Shown here: piece after piece, positions 1 through 9,074 of the stretch
How the letters are laid out: each line of letters starts with the position of its first letter
Numbering within the stretch: the stretch's first letter is position 1
NCBI RefSeq assembly: GCF_000238795.1
Contig: NZ_AFNK01000031.1
Span: 124,001 to 188,000 of the forward strand
Length of the DNA: 64,000 nt
From: Haemophilus sputorum CCUG 13788
GTDB taxonomy: Bacteria > Pseudomonadota > Gammaproteobacteria > Enterobacterales > Pasteurellaceae
Reading direction: 5' to 3'
Program-made: the position numbers and the translations under genes
The notes under the pieces: generated by a model
Told to the model about the DNA's origin: nothing
Databases searched by the model: none
What the model saw: only the letters and a program-made list of their open reading frames with translations

Positions 1-1775
1 ATCATGTTGCCAGTGCGTTTTTCAAGTAAATCGTCAAGGCTAATACCGTCAATCATATCGATTGGGTCAAGTACGTTACCTTTTGATTTCGACATTTTTT
101 GACCTTGCTCATCACGGATTAAGCCAGTTACATATACCGTTTTAAATGGTACTTGCGGTTTGCCGTTTTCATCTTTCACGAAGTGCATCGTAAACATAAT
201 CATACGCGCAACCCAGAAGAAGATGATGTCAAAGCCTGTGATTAACACATCCGTTGGATGGAACATTTTGAGCTCTTTAGTTTGCTCTGGCCAACCTAAG
301 GTAGAGAACGTCCACAAACCTGATGAGAACCACGTGTCTAACACATCTTCATCTTGTTTAAGTTCAACCACAGAATCTAAGTTGTATTTTGACCGCACTT
401 CTTCTTCGTTGCGTGCCACATACACGTTGCCTTCTGAGTCATACCACGCAGGAATACGGTGTCCCCACCAAAGTTGGCGAGAGATACACCAATCTTGAAT
501 ATCGCGCATCCAAGAGAAGTAAAGGTTTTCGTATTGTTTTGGCACGAATTGGATTTCGCCGTCTTCCACCGCTTTAATCGCCACATCAGCAAGCGGTTTT
601 ACGCTCACATACCATTGGTCGGTTAGCATCGGCTCGATTGGCACTCCACCACGGTCGCCATAAGGCACTTTGAGATCGTGTGGTTTAATTTCGTCTAATA
701 AACCTAGTGCTTCAAAATCTGCCACGATTTTCTTACGTGCAACAAAACGCTCTAAGCCACGGTAATCCGCCGGAATAGTCGCTTCATAGCCAGCAAGTGG
801 TTTGCCATCGGTGCCGATAATTTCTGCTTCATCACGAATATCCGCATTTAAAGTTAACACGTTAACCATCGGTAAGCTGTGACGTTTACCCACTTCATAG
901 TCGTTGAAGTCATGAGCAGGGGTGATTTTTACCACACCAGTACCGAATTCACGATCGACATATTCATCGGCAATAATCGGAATTTCACGATTTGCCAGCG
1001 GAAGAACCACGGTTTTACCGATTAAAGATTGATAACGTTCATCTTCAGGATGCACCGCCACCGCTGTATCGCCCAACATGGTTTCTGGACGCGTAGTTGC
1101 GACGACTAAATAATCTTTACCATCTGCCGTTTTTGCACCGTTAGCTAACGGATAACGGAAATGCCAAAGAGAACCTTTGCTCTCTTTGTTTTCTACTTCT
1201 AAATCAGAAATCGCGGTGTGAAGTTTTGGATCCCAGTTTACTAAGCGTTTGCCACGGTAAATCAACCCTTCTTCATGCAAGCGAACAAACACTTCTTTTA
1301 CCGCATTCGATAAACCATCGTCCATAGTGAAACGCTCGCGTTCCCAGTCGATTGAGTTACCTAAACGACGCATTTGTTGGCTAATTGTGCCGCCTGAATA
1401 AGCTTTCCAATCCCAGATTTTGTTGATGAACGCTTCACGACCATAATCGTGGCGGGTTTTGCCTTCTTCAGCGGCAATTTTACGTTCCACCACCATTTGG
1501 GTTGCAATACCCGCATGGTCTGTCCCCGCTTGCCATAAGGTATTATGCCCTTCCATACGGTTAAAACGGATTAAAGTATCCATTAAGGTTTGTTGGAAAG
1601 CGTGCCCCATGTGTAGGGAACCCGTTACATTCGGTGGAGGAATTGCAATGCAATAGCTCGGCGCGTTTTCATTTTCAGACGGTTTAAAATAACCGCTCTC
1701 TTCCCAATGTTGATAAAGGGCTTGTTCTACCGCAGACGGATTAAAACGGTCTGCCATTTCGAATTTTTGTGTCAT
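1..1775 (-). CDS. valS: Valine--tRNA ligase, N-terminal 591 residues (runs off the left edge)
   Basis: Charges tRNA-Val with valine and edits mischarged threonine; cytosolic class I aminoacyl-tRNA synthetase. Translating leftward from the ATG at 1773-1775 gives one open frame to the window edge. The HIGH-type signature HMGH is at residues 55-58 after PPPNVTGSL, and the KMSKS loop appears near the left edge (about position 80-100). The family is about 950 residues, so roughly 360 C-terminal residues, including the anticodon-binding and coiled-coil parts, lie outside. A Hin-type uptake core (AAGTGCGGT, minus strand 392-400) sits in the coding sequence. Identification is secure; only completeness is limited. 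Confidence 0.97.
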   Translation of the reverse strand, partial: MTQKFEMADRFNPSAVEQALYQHWEESGYFKPSENENAPSYCIAIPPPNVTGSLHMGHAFQQTLMDTLIRFNRMEGHNTLWQAGTDHAGIATQMVVERKIAAEEGKTRHDYGREAFINKIWDWKAYSGGTISQQMRRLGNSIDWERERFTMDDGLSNAVKEVFVRLHEEGLIYRGKRLVNWDPKLHTAISDLEVENKESKGSLWHFRYPLANGAKTADGKDYLVVATTRPETMLGDTAVAVHPEDERYQSLIGKTVVLPLANREIPIIADEYVDREFGTGVVKITPAHDFNDYEVGKRHSLPMVNVLTLNADIRDEAEIIGTDGKPLAGYEATIPADYRGLERFVARKKIVADFEALGLLDEIKPHDLKVPYGDRGGVPIEPMLTDQWYVSVKPLADVAIKAVEDGEIQFVPKQYENLYFSWMRDIQDWCISRQLWWGHRIPAWYDSEGNVYVARNEEEVRSKYNLDSVVELKQDEDVLDTWFSSGLWTFSTLGWPEQTKELKMFHPTDVLITGFDIIFFWVARMIMFTMHFVKDENGKPQVPFKTVYVTGLIRDEQGQKMSKSKGNVLDPIDMIDGISLDDLLEKRTGNM

Positions 1776-1812
1776 TTATTTTTTCTCTTTACCTAGCGTG
1801 AAATTTAATTAT

Positions 1813-2445
1813 TTAGCATTCAGGCAGATCCCATTTTTTTGCTGGAATTCCACCCTTATAATGAATAACGCTATCTGTTTTAGCTGGACTAAATTTAAAA
1901 TGATATTTTTTTATTTCTTTGAAATAAATTTCAGTATTATAAAGTCCCTTTTCATTTGGTAAAAGATAGAACACTTCATCAATAATTGTATCTCTATCTA
2001 AATTATAAATAGGTTTATTAGCTACTTGTTTAAGATAATAATATCCCTTATCTTGAACTATAAATTTAAAAACTTGATCTTCAATCAATGCATTATTGGA
2101 ACGTTCAACCAATTTAACATAAGTGTCAGCTTTTACCTTACTTTCAGATAAATACTTTTCTAAATGCTTAAACGGTGAGTTACTAAAAACACCTCTAGTA
2201 AAATTAGGTATCAGTGGTTCTTTTAAAGTTAATACTTGAGAAAAACCATCCTGAACCAGACACTGTCTAGCTTCATCTTTTTTATAAATAGAAATCATAT
2301 GCGTCGCAAAATTATTAACACTTAATATAGCATGATCTTCACCTGTATAATCTTCATACCTTGAAGAAACAACATCTAAATTCGTACATGAAATTAAGAA
2401 CTGTGAAATTGAAAATAATAAAATTGATTTAATATATTTTCTCAA
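1813..2445 (-). CDS. Hypothetical lipoprotein, 210 aa
   Basis: Function not recognised. The N-terminus has two lysine/arginine residues, a hydrophobic stretch and a lipobox (LISC, Cys about residue 20), so a signal-peptidase II lipoprotein is predicted. The mature part is mixed charged/polar with no motif I recognise and two further cysteines (RQCLVQ and the C-terminal PEC). It lies 12 bp downstream of the first yqfB copy and just upstream of valS on the same strand. It is the variable cargo of a duplicated block: the equivalent place beside the second yqfB copy is occupied by an unrelated lipoprotein gene. AT-richer than valS. Confidence 0.7.
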   Translation of the reverse strand: MRKYIKSILLFSISQFLISCTNLDVVSSRYEDYTGEDHAILSVNNFATHMISIYKKDEARQCLVQDGFSQVLTLKEPLIPNFTRGVFSNSPFKHLEKYLSESKVKADTYVKLVERSNNALIEDQVFKFIVQDKGYYYLKQVANKPIYNLDRDTIIDEVFYLLPNEKGLYNTEIYFKEIKKYHFKFSPAKTDSVIHYKGGIPAKKWDLPEC

Positions 2446-2457
2446 AACAAATTCCCT

Positions 2458-2772
2458 CTAATTTTTCAATCTAAAATTTATTAATATAAACTTATCTTCA
2501 TTCAGGTAAATACTCCGAATCACTTCTTTCAACTCCTCCAATCCCATATTTTCCTGTTTTGCATGTTGTTCCGTCAGCTCGTCAAGAGTAATCGGCGACA
2601 CACTTAACACTTCAATCGTGCGGAAATATTGGTTATCTTCAAATCGTCCAACACGTAAAATATCACCTGCTTTAAAATGGCTTTCGGATTTATCCCGAAT
2701 GGTGATGGTTTTACGCCCTGCGAGAATATCAGCTTCGAAACGTTGGTAAAAAGTGATGTCGTTTGGTTGCAT
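2458..2772 (-). CDS. yqfB: ASCH-domain N4-acetylcytidine amidohydrolase, copy 1
   Basis: Small ASCH-fold protein of the YqfB family, which hydrolyses N4-acetylcytidine to cytidine and acetate in nucleoside salvage. At 104 residues it matches the usual length. The conserved start [12 protein letters not shown], the RKTITIRD and ESHFKAGD segments and the [10 protein letters not shown] strand are visible; the catalytic Lys/Thr/Glu set of the family falls in the RKTITIRD to ESHF part. A nearly identical second copy lies about 540 bp upstream (3315-3629) on the same strand. The C-terminal tails of the two copies have diverged more than the N-terminal halves, so the duplication is not brand new. 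Confidence 0.9.
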   Translation of the reverse strand: MQPNDITFYQRFEADILAGRKTITIRDKSESHFKAGDILRVGRFEDNQYFRTIEVLSVSPITLDELTEQHAKQENMGLEELKEVIRSIYLNEDKFILINFRLKN

Positions 2773-2886
2773 TTTATTCCTTACAAGCGGTTAAATTTGA
2801 GCATTTTTTTGCAAAATCACTTACTGGCTAATATTTGATTCTGCCAAATCTCCCCTAACCCCTCTTTGCTAAAGAGGGGAATGGAT
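2458..2886 (-). repeat. Duplicated block, copy 1: yqfB plus its upstream DNA
   Basis: The stretch from the yqfB stop to about 2886 is repeated at 3315-3741. The similarity covers the gene and the non-coding upstream DNA, including the ACAAGCGGTTAAATTTGAGCA uptake-type segment and the CTCCCCTAACCCCTC palindrome element. A second shared piece (ATTTC, A/G, AATTTTTGTGTC and the following T-rich stretch) links the valS start region at about 1757-1793 with about 2883-2919, so the original duplicated unit probably ran from the valS start to beyond yqfB. Confidence 0.75.
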
Positions 2887-2950
2887 TTCAAATTTTTGTG
2901 TCATTTATTTTTCTCTTGCTTAGTAGGGTGAGTATAAACACACCGTTATA

Positions 2951-3277
2951 TTAATTTGCTTTTTTATCTTTTATCCAAGGATGTTTATTATTTGGGTCAC
3001 CGTATTGCCCACACGATTTTCTTGCTTCATCATCTGATAGATAGTAACGAGGAATATTGATCGGTAACAATGCTGTATCAGCCACAACAGATAAAGGCCA
3101 ATCGATAAAATATAATGGTCTGGTCATATGCTTAAAGCCAACACCATCATAAAAATTACCAGCCACCATATTGTAATCGTATCGAGTTCCAATATAAGGA
3201 CAAGGATCTTTCAGTGTCGTTAAGGTGCCACAACCATAAAGAGATAGACTTGATAAGATTAGAACAAGCTTTTTCAT
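2951..3277 (-). CDS. YceK/YidQ-family (DUF1375) lipoprotein, 108 aa
   Basis: Predicted outer-membrane or periplasmic lipoprotein. The signal ends in a lipobox (LYGC, Cys about residue 16) followed by GTLTTL. The mature part shows the family pattern of a YxGTRYD-like segment, RPLYFIDWPLSVVADTALLP and a short C-terminal tail. Small lipoproteins of this family are of unknown function in enterobacteria. The gene lies between the two yqfB copies, just downstream of the valS-leader-like repeat, and is read on the same strand. The family call rests on the DWPLSxVADTxLLP motif; no function is claimed. Confidence 0.75.
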   Translation of the reverse strand: MKKLVLILSSLSLYGCGTLTTLKDPCPYIGTRYDYNMVAGNFYDGVGFKHMTRPLYFIDWPLSVVADTALLPINIPRYYLSDDEARKSCGQYGDPNNKHPWIKDKKAN

Positions 3278-3314
3278 TTTGATTTCCTTTTTTAACTGTT
3301 ATCAAACCTTAGCA

Positions 3315-3629
3315 TTATTTAATCAGTTTAAAATGAATTACCCAAAACTCACTTTCATTGGGATAAATTGTTTTAATCACTTCTCGCAATTCAGCCAAAC
3401 TCATATTTTCCTGTGCTGCATGCTGTTCTGTAAGATTATCAAGCATGATCGGCGACATACTTAACACTTCAATCGTACAGAAATATTGGTTATCTTCAAA
3501 TCGACCAACACGTAAAATATCGCCTGATTTGAAATGGCTTTCGGATTTATCTCTAATAGTGATTGTTTTACGCCCCGCGAGAATATCGGCTTCGAAACGC
3601 TGATAAAAAGTTATGTCGTTTGATTGCAT
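3315..3629 (-). CDS. yqfB: ASCH-domain N4-acetylcytidine amidohydrolase, copy 2
   Basis: Second YqfB-family protein of 104 residues. It keeps the same start except Ser for Pro at residue 3, the RKTITIRD motif, ESHFKSGD and the [10 protein letters not shown] strand, so the active-site region looks intact and both copies should be functional. Differences cluster in the C-terminal half (for example [20 protein letters not shown] versus [20 protein letters not shown] in copy 1). The upstream DNA to about 3741 matches that of copy 1. Two genes for such a minor salvage enzyme is unusual. Confidence 0.9.
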   Translation of the reverse strand: MQSNDITFYQRFEADILAGRKTITIRDKSESHFKSGDILRVGRFEDNQYFCTIEVLSMSPIMLDNLTEQHAAQENMSLAELREVIKTIYPNESEFWVIHFKLIK

Positions 3630-3741
3630 TTTATTCCTTACAAGCGGTTAAATTTGAGCAATTTTTGCAAAATCACTTACTAGCTCAGGTTTGATTCTGC
3701 CAAATCTCCCCTAACCCCTCTTTACTAAAGAGGGGAATGAA
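3315..3741 (-). repeat. Duplicated block, copy 2: yqfB plus its upstream DNA
   Basis: Direct repeat partner of 2458-2886. Gene and flanking non-coding DNA are both conserved, so this is a DNA duplication rather than two independently acquired genes. The outer end coincides with the left arm of the 162-bp inverted-repeat element at 3697-3858. Confidence 0.75.
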
Positions 3742-3858
3742 TTAGAAAGTTTATCTATCTGTTTAATGTTTTAACATTAAAAGAAATTCGTTCAATAATA
3801 TTGAGTTGATAAAGGAATCCCCCTCTTTAGCAAAGAGGGGTTAGGGGAGATTTGGCAG
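3697..3858. repeat. 162-bp inverted-repeat (MITE-like) element
   Basis: The left arm (3697-3737) starts CTGCCAAATCTCCCCTAACC and continues into CCCTCTTTACTAAAGAGGGG. The right arm (about 3818-3858) is its reverse complement and ends GGTTAGGGGAGATTTGGCAG. Each arm also has its own inner palindrome around CTTTAxTAAAG or CTTTAGCAAAG. The centre (about 80 bp) is AT-rich with no ORF. Single arms occur at about 2846-2882, 14925-14946 and 34984-35020, so this is a dispersed family and 3697-3858 is its only paired form here. A mobile miniature element or a hairpin repeat are both possible. Confidence 0.75.
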
Positions 3859-3901
3859 TAGCAATCACGAAGAAAGCCGTTTTTCTCTTCCCCTAATCTA
3901 T

Positions 3902-4249
3902 TCAACGCTTGGTTTTACAATTCACAATTTTCGCTGAAGTCACGCCATAAATAAGCGCATCTTTCTCATAGAGATCAAGATTTGGCGTCACTTTCACGCA
4001 CTGGTTAGGCTTAGCATTGATAAGCACGCCAGCCGCTTTTAAATTTGTGCTAGAGTGAAACGCAAATAACCCTTGTGTCGTTTTCACTACAAAGCCGTCC
4101 AATTCGCCATTATCAGAAGCTTCTTGGACAAATTCCTTTTCTTCAGCAGTTAATTCAGAGACTTGAAGAATAGAATATCCTTCATCAGCAAAGGTTGTCT
4201 TGCTCGCTAATAACAGAATTAAAGGAAGCCATTTAAGATATTTTTTCAT
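3902..4249 (-). CDS. Secreted hypothetical protein, 115 aa
   Basis: Function not recognised. It begins with a clear Sec signal peptide (MKKYLKWLPLILLLASKTTFA, predicted cleavage after ADE/FAD near residue 22). About 93 mature residues follow, with two cysteines (NQCVKV and VNCKTK) that could form a disulphide in the periplasm. It is flanked by the inverted-repeat element downstream and about 270 bp of non-coding DNA upstream, and appears to be a single-gene unit. Base composition resembles the neighbouring housekeeping genes. Confidence 0.65.
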   Translation of the reverse strand: MKKYLKWLPLILLLASKTTFADEGYSILQVSELTAEEKEFVQEASDNGELDGFVVKTTQGLFAFHSSTNLKAAGVLINAKPNQCVKVTPNLDLYEKDALIYGVTSAKIVNCKTKR

Positions 4250-4523
4250 CTTGATTACCTATTAAATACCATAGTATAAAAGTTTGTTTCCAACCTAAAA
4301 TAGCCGACCTATCTCAAGAAAGATCAAGGCGTATCCTTTAATAGTTTTTTTCAAATTAAGTGCGAAATTTTAACAGAAAATCCTCAAAAAATCTTCTATA
4401 AGGGGCGGGATTCTTATCGATTAAATGCAAACAAGCGGTAAGATTCCAATCATATTTTGCAAAAAATCGTTGAAATCTCACTGCTTGTTGATTTGAATAA
4501 TAGTGGCGGTTACCCGCTATCAT
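4250..4523. other. Intergenic stretch with no gene
   Basis: No open frame with a plausible start. It holds one ACAAGCGGT-type uptake core (about 4432-4441) with a diverged partner of opposite direction nearby, and AT-rich DNA presumably carrying the promoter of the 115-aa secreted protein. Nothing else is supported. Confidence 0.6.
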
Positions 4524-5045
4524 TTATTCTTTGCGGAAAATTCCGCGAATGAGCTGTACAGAAAGGAAGAATAGCAACACGATAACACCATAAAGCACAT
4601 AGCTTACAATCGGTTTTGCTACCGTTTCCCCTTCTAACAATGGTTTAATTGAGACAATGTTGCGGAACTCATTCATCCAGTTAATCCGCCAGCCGTAGTA
4701 TTTAATTTGAACGCGCTGTTTTTCATTTGCATAGGCTTGCGCTTTTGCTTGAATATCTGCAGAGCCAAATTTGAAATACGGTGGTAAGCCCCAACCTGTA
4801 TCTTCATTGCGATATACCATGACTTTGTTTGGTTCACTTTCGGTAAACAAGAAATAAACATCGCGCACTTCGCCATCTGCTGGATTTGACTTGCTAATTA
4901 CGCCATCTTTGTCCATGCGACGCACTTCCATGCCGGTTACATAAGTTTCATCGTAACTTGGCATTGCATAATTCACAACCCCGCCAATAACAATAAAGAA
5001 TGAGAGAGAAACTAAAATCAAAAAGTATTTGATAATCTGTTTCAT
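4524..5045 (-). CDS. DUF1523-family membrane protein, 173 aa
   Basis: Inner-membrane protein of unknown function. One N-terminal membrane segment (residues about 5-27) is followed by a periplasmic domain of about 110 residues with the YDETYVTGMEVRRMD start typical of DUF1523. A second membrane segment (about residues 145-165) precedes a short basic tail. The family is found in proteobacteria and is sometimes seen near phage-related genes. It is the last gene of a leftward run after tatD (9 bp gap), so co-transcription with tatD-holB-tmk-mltG is likely. The family call rests on overall layout and the start of the soluble domain. Confidence 0.75.
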   Translation of the reverse strand: MKQIIKYFLILVSLSFFIVIGGVVNYAMPSYDETYVTGMEVRRMDKDGVISKSNPADGEVRDVYFLFTESEPNKVMVYRNEDTGWGLPPYFKFGSADIQAKAQAYANEKQRVQIKYYGWRINWMNEFRNIVSIKPLLEGETVAKPIVSYVLYGVIVLLFFLSVQLIRGIFRKE

Positions 5046-5054
5046 GGCAGCTCC

Positions 5055-5846
5055 TTATAACTGAATTTTAAATAATTTTTGTACATTTTCGGTGGTAATG
5101 CGAGCAAATTCTTCTGTCGAAACCCCTTTTAATGTTGCCACATATTCGCACGTTTCGCGCACATAGGCTGGCTGATTTGGTTTACCACGATAAGGAATTG
5201 GCGCTAAATAAGGCGAATCCGTTTCCACTAATAATCGATCAAGCGGTAATTTTCGCACAACATCTCGCAATTCTTCAGCATTTTTAAAGGTAATAATACC
5301 TGAAATGGAGATATAAAAGCCAATATCAAGGGCTCGTTTTGCCATTTCATAATCTTCGGTAAAGCAGTGTAGCACGCCGCCACATTTTTCTGCTCCTCCT
5401 TGAATTAACATATCCATCGTATCTTGGCGCGCACTTCTAGTGTGAATAATCAGTGGTTTATTCACTTTATTCGCAATCTCAATTTGCTGTTCAAAACTAG
5501 CAATTTGTAGCGGTTTAGATTCCAACGCATAATGGTAATCTAAGCCTGTTTCGCCCACGGCGACCACGCGTGGATCTTCGGCAAAATTCAGCAATTTATC
5601 GTAATCAAAAGGCTCTTCTTCAACATTGAGCGGATGCACACCACAAGAAAGCGATACTTCTGGGCGATGTGCCGTTAAATTTTTCATCGCTTCAAAACGA
5701 CCAACGGTGGTACAAATTGAAATAAAATGGTTTACTCCACGCGCTTTTGCATTTTCAATCACTTCATCAACATTTTTATGACGTGTTTCATAATCTAATG
5801 AATCTAAATGACAGTGGGAGTCAATAATAAATAAATCTTTTAACAT
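5055..5846 (-). CDS. ycfH: TatD-family metal-dependent hydrolase (YcfH type)
   Basis: Amidohydrolase-fold metal-dependent DNase/hydrolase of the TatD family, 263 aa, the usual length. Metal ligands are visible: DSHCHLD near the N-terminus, the GETGLDYHY segment (Glu ligand), the two later histidines (LIIHTRSA and VLHCFT), and [10 protein letters not shown] near the C-terminus. It sits directly downstream of holB (14 bp), the same holB-ycfH arrangement seen in enterobacteria after tmk-holB. Which paralogue is meant (YcfH rather than TatD) is inferred from this context. The true substrate is not known from sequence. Confidence 0.92.
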   Translation of the reverse strand: MLKDLFIIDSHCHLDSLDYETRHKNVDEVIENAKARGVNHFISICTTVGRFEAMKNLTAHRPEVSLSCGVHPLNVEEEPFDYDKLLNFAEDPRVVAVGETGLDYHYALESKPLQIASFEQQIEIANKVNKPLIIHTRSARQDTMDMLIQGGAEKCGGVLHCFTEDYEMAKRALDIGFYISISGIITFKNAEELRDVVRKLPLDRLLVETDSPYLAPIPYRGKPNQPAYVRETCEYVATLKGVSTEEFARITTENVQKLFKIQL

Positions 5847-5860
5847 AAATTTTTAAATAA

Positions 5861-6850
5861 TTATCCAAATAAGGTCATCACTAATTTTGTAATGCCATCA
5901 AGCAACATTAACTCTTGATTCACGGCATTAATTTCGCGCAAATCGCGCTGAGTTTGTTGCACAATTCGATGTCCTTCAAGCAATAACGGTGCATCAAAAC
6001 GTTGGCTAAAAATCGGAATTGCATTTCCCAAATCGGTATTTATCCAGCCATGCTGAATGCCCATTTTTGCCTTAAGGCTGTCGGTAAAAAAGCTCTCTAA
6101 CCATTCCAGCTGTTCAAAAAGCCTCTCTTTATCAAAAGCGGAATAGAGCAAGAATACATCGCGCGTTTTCAGAAATTGCCAAAAGGTTTGTAAAAATGCT
6201 TTGCGCACTGGCAAGCGGTCATTTTCAAGAAAACTTTTGCAAATCAGTGGGCGATGATGGCAAATGTTCAAGGCAATTTGTCGTGTTTCAAACGATGTAT
6301 TCGGGCAAACTTCTGCAAGCCATTGCATCGCACTATCTGCCTTCGGCGCAGTGATTAAATAGGTTTGGCAACGGCTTTGGATAGTCGGTAAAATGGCATC
6401 TTGAATCGGTGCTTCTAACAGAAAATAAACGCCTGCATGCGGTTCTTCTAAGGTTTTCAATAAGGCATTACTACTGGCTTCATTCAGTTTATCTGCCCCT
6501 TGAATGTACACCACAATATTGCCACCTTGCTGCGCAAATGTTTGTAGCTGTTGGTTCAGCTCACGCACTTGGTCGATCAAAATTTCCTTACTTTCTTGTG
6601 GCGCAAGTAAGTGAAAATCCGGATGGTTACCACTTTGGCGTAACAAACAACTTTTACATTGGTGACAAGGCTTTTCGCCTTGTGGCATCTGGCAAAGCAA
6701 CCAATCTGCAAATTGGCTAATAAGTTGCTCAGTGCCTAGCCCAACTTCTGTTTTAAATAGCAACGCATGGTGGCCACGCCCTTGTAAAAAAGTGTGCGTC
6801 AGTTGCTGATAAATCGGCACCAACCAAGGATAAAGTGTCATCTTATCCAT
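5861..6850 (-). CDS. holB: DNA polymerase III delta' subunit
   Basis: Clamp-loader subunit of the replicative polymerase; with delta and gamma/tau it opens the beta clamp. The protein has 329 aa. It has the AAA+-like N-terminal domain with a degenerate P-loop region (TEVGLGTEQLI, no normal GKT, as expected for delta'), a zinc module with CHQCKSC after CQMP, and the SNALLKTLEEP sensor/SRC region ending IQSRCQTY, all characteristic of HolB. It lies 11 bp downstream of tmk in a tmk-holB-ycfH cluster. Confidence 0.95.
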   Translation of the reverse strand: MDKMTLYPWLVPIYQQLTHTFLQGRGHHALLFKTEVGLGTEQLISQFADWLLCQMPQGEKPCHQCKSCLLRQSGNHPDFHLLAPQESKEILIDQVRELNQQLQTFAQQGGNIVVYIQGADKLNEASSNALLKTLEEPHAGVYFLLEAPIQDAILPTIQSRCQTYLITAPKADSAMQWLAEVCPNTSFETRQIALNICHHRPLICKSFLENDRLPVRKAFLQTFWQFLKTRDVFLLYSAFDKERLFEQLEWLESFFTDSLKAKMGIQHGWINTDLGNAIPIFSQRFDAPLLLEGHRIVQQTQRDLREINAVNQELMLLDGITKLVMTLFG

Positions 6851-6861
6851 CTCTTTTCCAA

Positions 6862-7491
6862 CTATTTTGCAAATGACAAGAATTTTTCAACCGCTTGTTG
6901 AATATCTGCCACCACTTTTTCTAGTGGCTGTTCAGCATTGATAATCACCGCTTTTTCATTATTTTGCGTTAAAGCCAAATAACGCTGACGAGTGCGATAG
7001 AAGAAATCCAAGCTTTGCTGTTCAATGCGATCTAATTCGCCCCGACCGCGAGCCCGTTCTAGGCCGATAACCGGGTCGATATCGAGATAAATCGTAAAAT
7101 CTGGCTCAAATTTACCCAAAATTGTTTTCTTGAGCGTGTCTAATAAATGGCTATCAATCTGGCGGCCGCCGCCTTGATAAGCTTGCGTAGACATATCATG
7201 ACGATCCCCTAACACCCATTTGCCTTCAGCAAGTGCAGGTTTAATCACATTCTCTACCAACTGCACGCGCGCAGCGTATAACATCAATAATTCCGCTTTA
7301 TCGCATACGGGCTCTTCCAATTCATGCTTGATTAAGTGGCGTAATTTTTCAGCTAACGGCGTGCCACCCGGCTCTCGAGTCATGACGATATCCGTAATAC
7401 CTGATTTTTTCAGTTGTGCTAACACCGCCTGATGCGCGGTGCTTTTTCCTGCACCTTCTAAACCTTCTAATACGATGAATTTACCTTTCAT
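6862..7491 (-). CDS. tmk: Thymidylate kinase
   Basis: Phosphorylates dTMP to dTDP in thymidine nucleotide synthesis. With the start at 7491 ([10 protein letters not shown]) the protein has 209 aa, the normal length; an upstream in-frame ATG would add 14 unlikely residues that overlap mltG. The P-loop EGAGKST is at the N-terminus, the [11 protein letters not shown] thymidine/phosphate-binding motif follows, and the [15 protein letters not shown] segment holds the catalytic Asp-Arg. A LID region rich in Arg ([13 protein letters not shown]) marks the E. coli-type enzyme. The gene starts 11 bp after the mltG stop. Confidence 0.96.
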   Translation of the reverse strand: MKGKFIVLEGLEGAGKSTAHQAVLAQLKKSGITDIVMTREPGGTPLAEKLRHLIKHELEEPVCDKAELLMLYAARVQLVENVIKPALAEGKWVLGDRHDMSTQAYQGGGRQIDSHLLDTLKKTILGKFEPDFTIYLDIDPVIGLERARGRGELDRIEQQSLDFFYRTRQRYLALTQNNEKAVIINAEQPLEKVVADIQQAVEKFLSFAK

Positions 7492-7501
7492 TATTTTTTC
7501 C

Positions 7502-8536
7502 TTATGGTTTAGCCACTTTTCGTTCACGCTCAATTTTCATCCATTCGCGCACCGCTTTATTATGTTCATCTAAAGTGCGGCTAAATTTATGCCCACCGCT
7601 ACCGTCTGCCACAAAATAAAAATACGGCGTACTATCAGGTTGAGAAACTGCTTTTAACGCCGCTTCACTCGGCATCGCAATTGGTGTAGGTGGCAAGCCC
7701 TCAATTACATAAGTATTATAAGGCGTTGCTTCTTCTAAATCTTTTTTACGAATATTGCCTGTGTAACGATCACCCATGCCATAAATCACTGTTGGGTCGG
7801 TTTGTAGCTTCATTTTCGCTCGTAAACGATTGATAAACACCGAAGCAACTTGTGGGCGTTCCTGCGCAATCCCCGTTTCTTTTTCCACAATGGAAGCAAG
7901 AATCAGCATTTCATAAGGATTTGCAAGCGGTAGATTTTCCGCTCGATTTTGCCAAGCTGCATCTAAAGCTTTTTGCTGCTTTTGATAAGCGCGCTTTAAA
8001 ATGTCTAAATCCGTCGATCCTGGCACATAGCTGTAAGTATCTGGTGCAATCCAACCTTCTAATTTCTCATGTGGAAGAGCAAGTAAATTCGCAATTTCTG
8101 CTTCAGATTTATCACTTAAAGTATGTTGCAAATAGCTGGCTTTTGAGAGTTGTTCACGCCAAATTTTGAAGGTTTTTCCTTCAATAAATTGCACGTTTAG
8201 CTGCGCTTCTTTACCTGAATTTAAGTGTTTAAGTAAATCTTCAACCGTTTTTAAACCATTAAGCGAATAAGTTCCTGCTTTGAATTTGCTTAATTGCGGG
8301 TTAAATCGAATCAAATAAGGCAAATATTGAACATCATCATGTTGAACAATCCCCTGTTCTTCAAGCAGTTGTGCTAATTTTTGGCTTGAGGTGCCTTTTT
8401 CAACAATAAAAAACTGATCTGCTTTTGCAGTTAATGGATGCTCGGCAAGCTTATTGAGTTTTTGATAGGCATAAAATGCTGCACCACTAATCATCGTGCC
8501 AAGCAAGCCTAATGCGATCAATATTTTCTTAAACAT
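7502..8536 (-). CDS. mltG: Endolytic murein transglycosylase MltG (YceG)
   Basis: Inner-membrane endolytic transglycosylase that cuts nascent peptidoglycan strands and may set glycan length. The protein has 344 aa, with one N-terminal membrane anchor (residues about 5-24), a LysM-like part, and the YceG catalytic domain containing [10 protein letters not shown], whose Glu is the catalytic acid, and the later QTDPTVIYG and [14 protein letters not shown] signatures. It is the first gene of the leftward mltG-tmk-holB-ycfH-DUF1523 run. About 110 bp separate its start from the tRNA-Lys cluster. Confidence 0.95.
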   Translation of the reverse strand: MFKKILIALGLLGTMISGAAFYAYQKLNKLAEHPLTAKADQFFIVEKGTSSQKLAQLLEEQGIVQHDDVQYLPYLIRFNPQLSKFKAGTYSLNGLKTVEDLLKHLNSGKEAQLNVQFIEGKTFKIWREQLSKASYLQHTLSDKSEAEIANLLALPHEKLEGWIAPDTYSYVPGSTDLDILKRAYQKQQKALDAAWQNRAENLPLANPYEMLILASIVEKETGIAQERPQVASVFINRLRAKMKLQTDPTVIYGMGDRYTGNIRKKDLEEATPYNTYVIEGLPPTPIAMPSEAALKAVSQPDSTPYFYFVADGSGGHKFSRTLDEHNKAVREWMKIERERKVAKP

Positions 8537-8650
8537 CTGTTTTACATTTTCTAAAATAATTCGAGAAAAGATTTTACACTATAAAAGCGAATAAGCGGGC
8601 AAATTTTAATGCCATTTCAGAAATGATTTAAAGAGAAAATAAAGAAATCA

Positions 8651-8726
8651 TGGTGGGTCGTGAAGGATTCGAACCTTCGACCAACGGATTAAAAGTCCGC
8701 TGCTCTACCGACTGAGCTAACGACCC
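8651..8726 (-). tRNA. tRNA-Lys (UUU), copy 1
   Basis: Minus-strand 76-nt cloverleaf including an encoded CCA. It starts GGGTCGTTAGCTCAG, the anticodon loop CTTTTAA gives anticodon UUU, and the T arm is GGTTCGAATCC. Identical to the two following copies. Confidence 0.97.
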
Positions 8727-8745
8727 AAAAGGGAGTGTTCTAAAG

Positions 8746-8821
8746 TGGTGGGTCGTGAAGGATTCGAACCTTCGACCAACGGATTAAAAGTCCGCTGCTC
8801 TACCGACTGAGCTAACGACCC
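8746..8821 (-). tRNA. tRNA-Lys (UUU), copy 2
   Basis: Identical 76-nt gene on the minus strand, 19 bp from copy 1. Anticodon UUU and CCA encoded. Short spacers indicate one precursor transcript for all three copies. Confidence 0.97.
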
Positions 8822-8842
8822 TTTAGAGAAATTCACATTAAG

Positions 8843-8918
8843 TGGTGGGTCGTGAAGGATTCGAACCTTCGACCAACGGATTAAAAGTCCGCTGCTCTAC
8901 CGACTGAGCTAACGACCC
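8843..8918 (-). tRNA. tRNA-Lys (UUU), copy 3
   Basis: Third identical 76-nt copy, 21 bp from copy 2, and first in transcription order. The promoter should lie just beyond 8920. Confidence 0.97.
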
Positions 8919-9047
8919 TTAATGTGTAACAGGCGTGTATAATACGGATTTTCAGACCGAATGCAAGCCCTTTTTATGTTTTTTGCTTTATCTGAATAAA
9001 TTCAACACAATCTGGTTATTTTTAAACAAACCGTTAGATAAAAAATA

Positions 9048-9067
9048 AGGCGGTTTTAAAACCGCCT
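9048..9067 (-). terminator. Intrinsic terminator after acpP
   Basis: AGGCGGTTTTAAAACCGCCT is a perfect palindrome directly downstream of the acpP stop (minus strand), followed on that strand by a T-rich run. Confidence 0.85.
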
Positions 9068-9074
9068 CACTGAA

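Noticed and set aside
160-592. Open frames on the plus strand over the valS region, and one on the minus strand in another frame
   Set aside because: They overlap a continuous ValS frame with HIGH and KMSKS motifs; they are shadows.
8651-8918. Regular repeats with short spacers, CRISPR-like at first sight
   Set aside because: They are three identical tRNA-Lys genes with 19- and 21-bp spacers.
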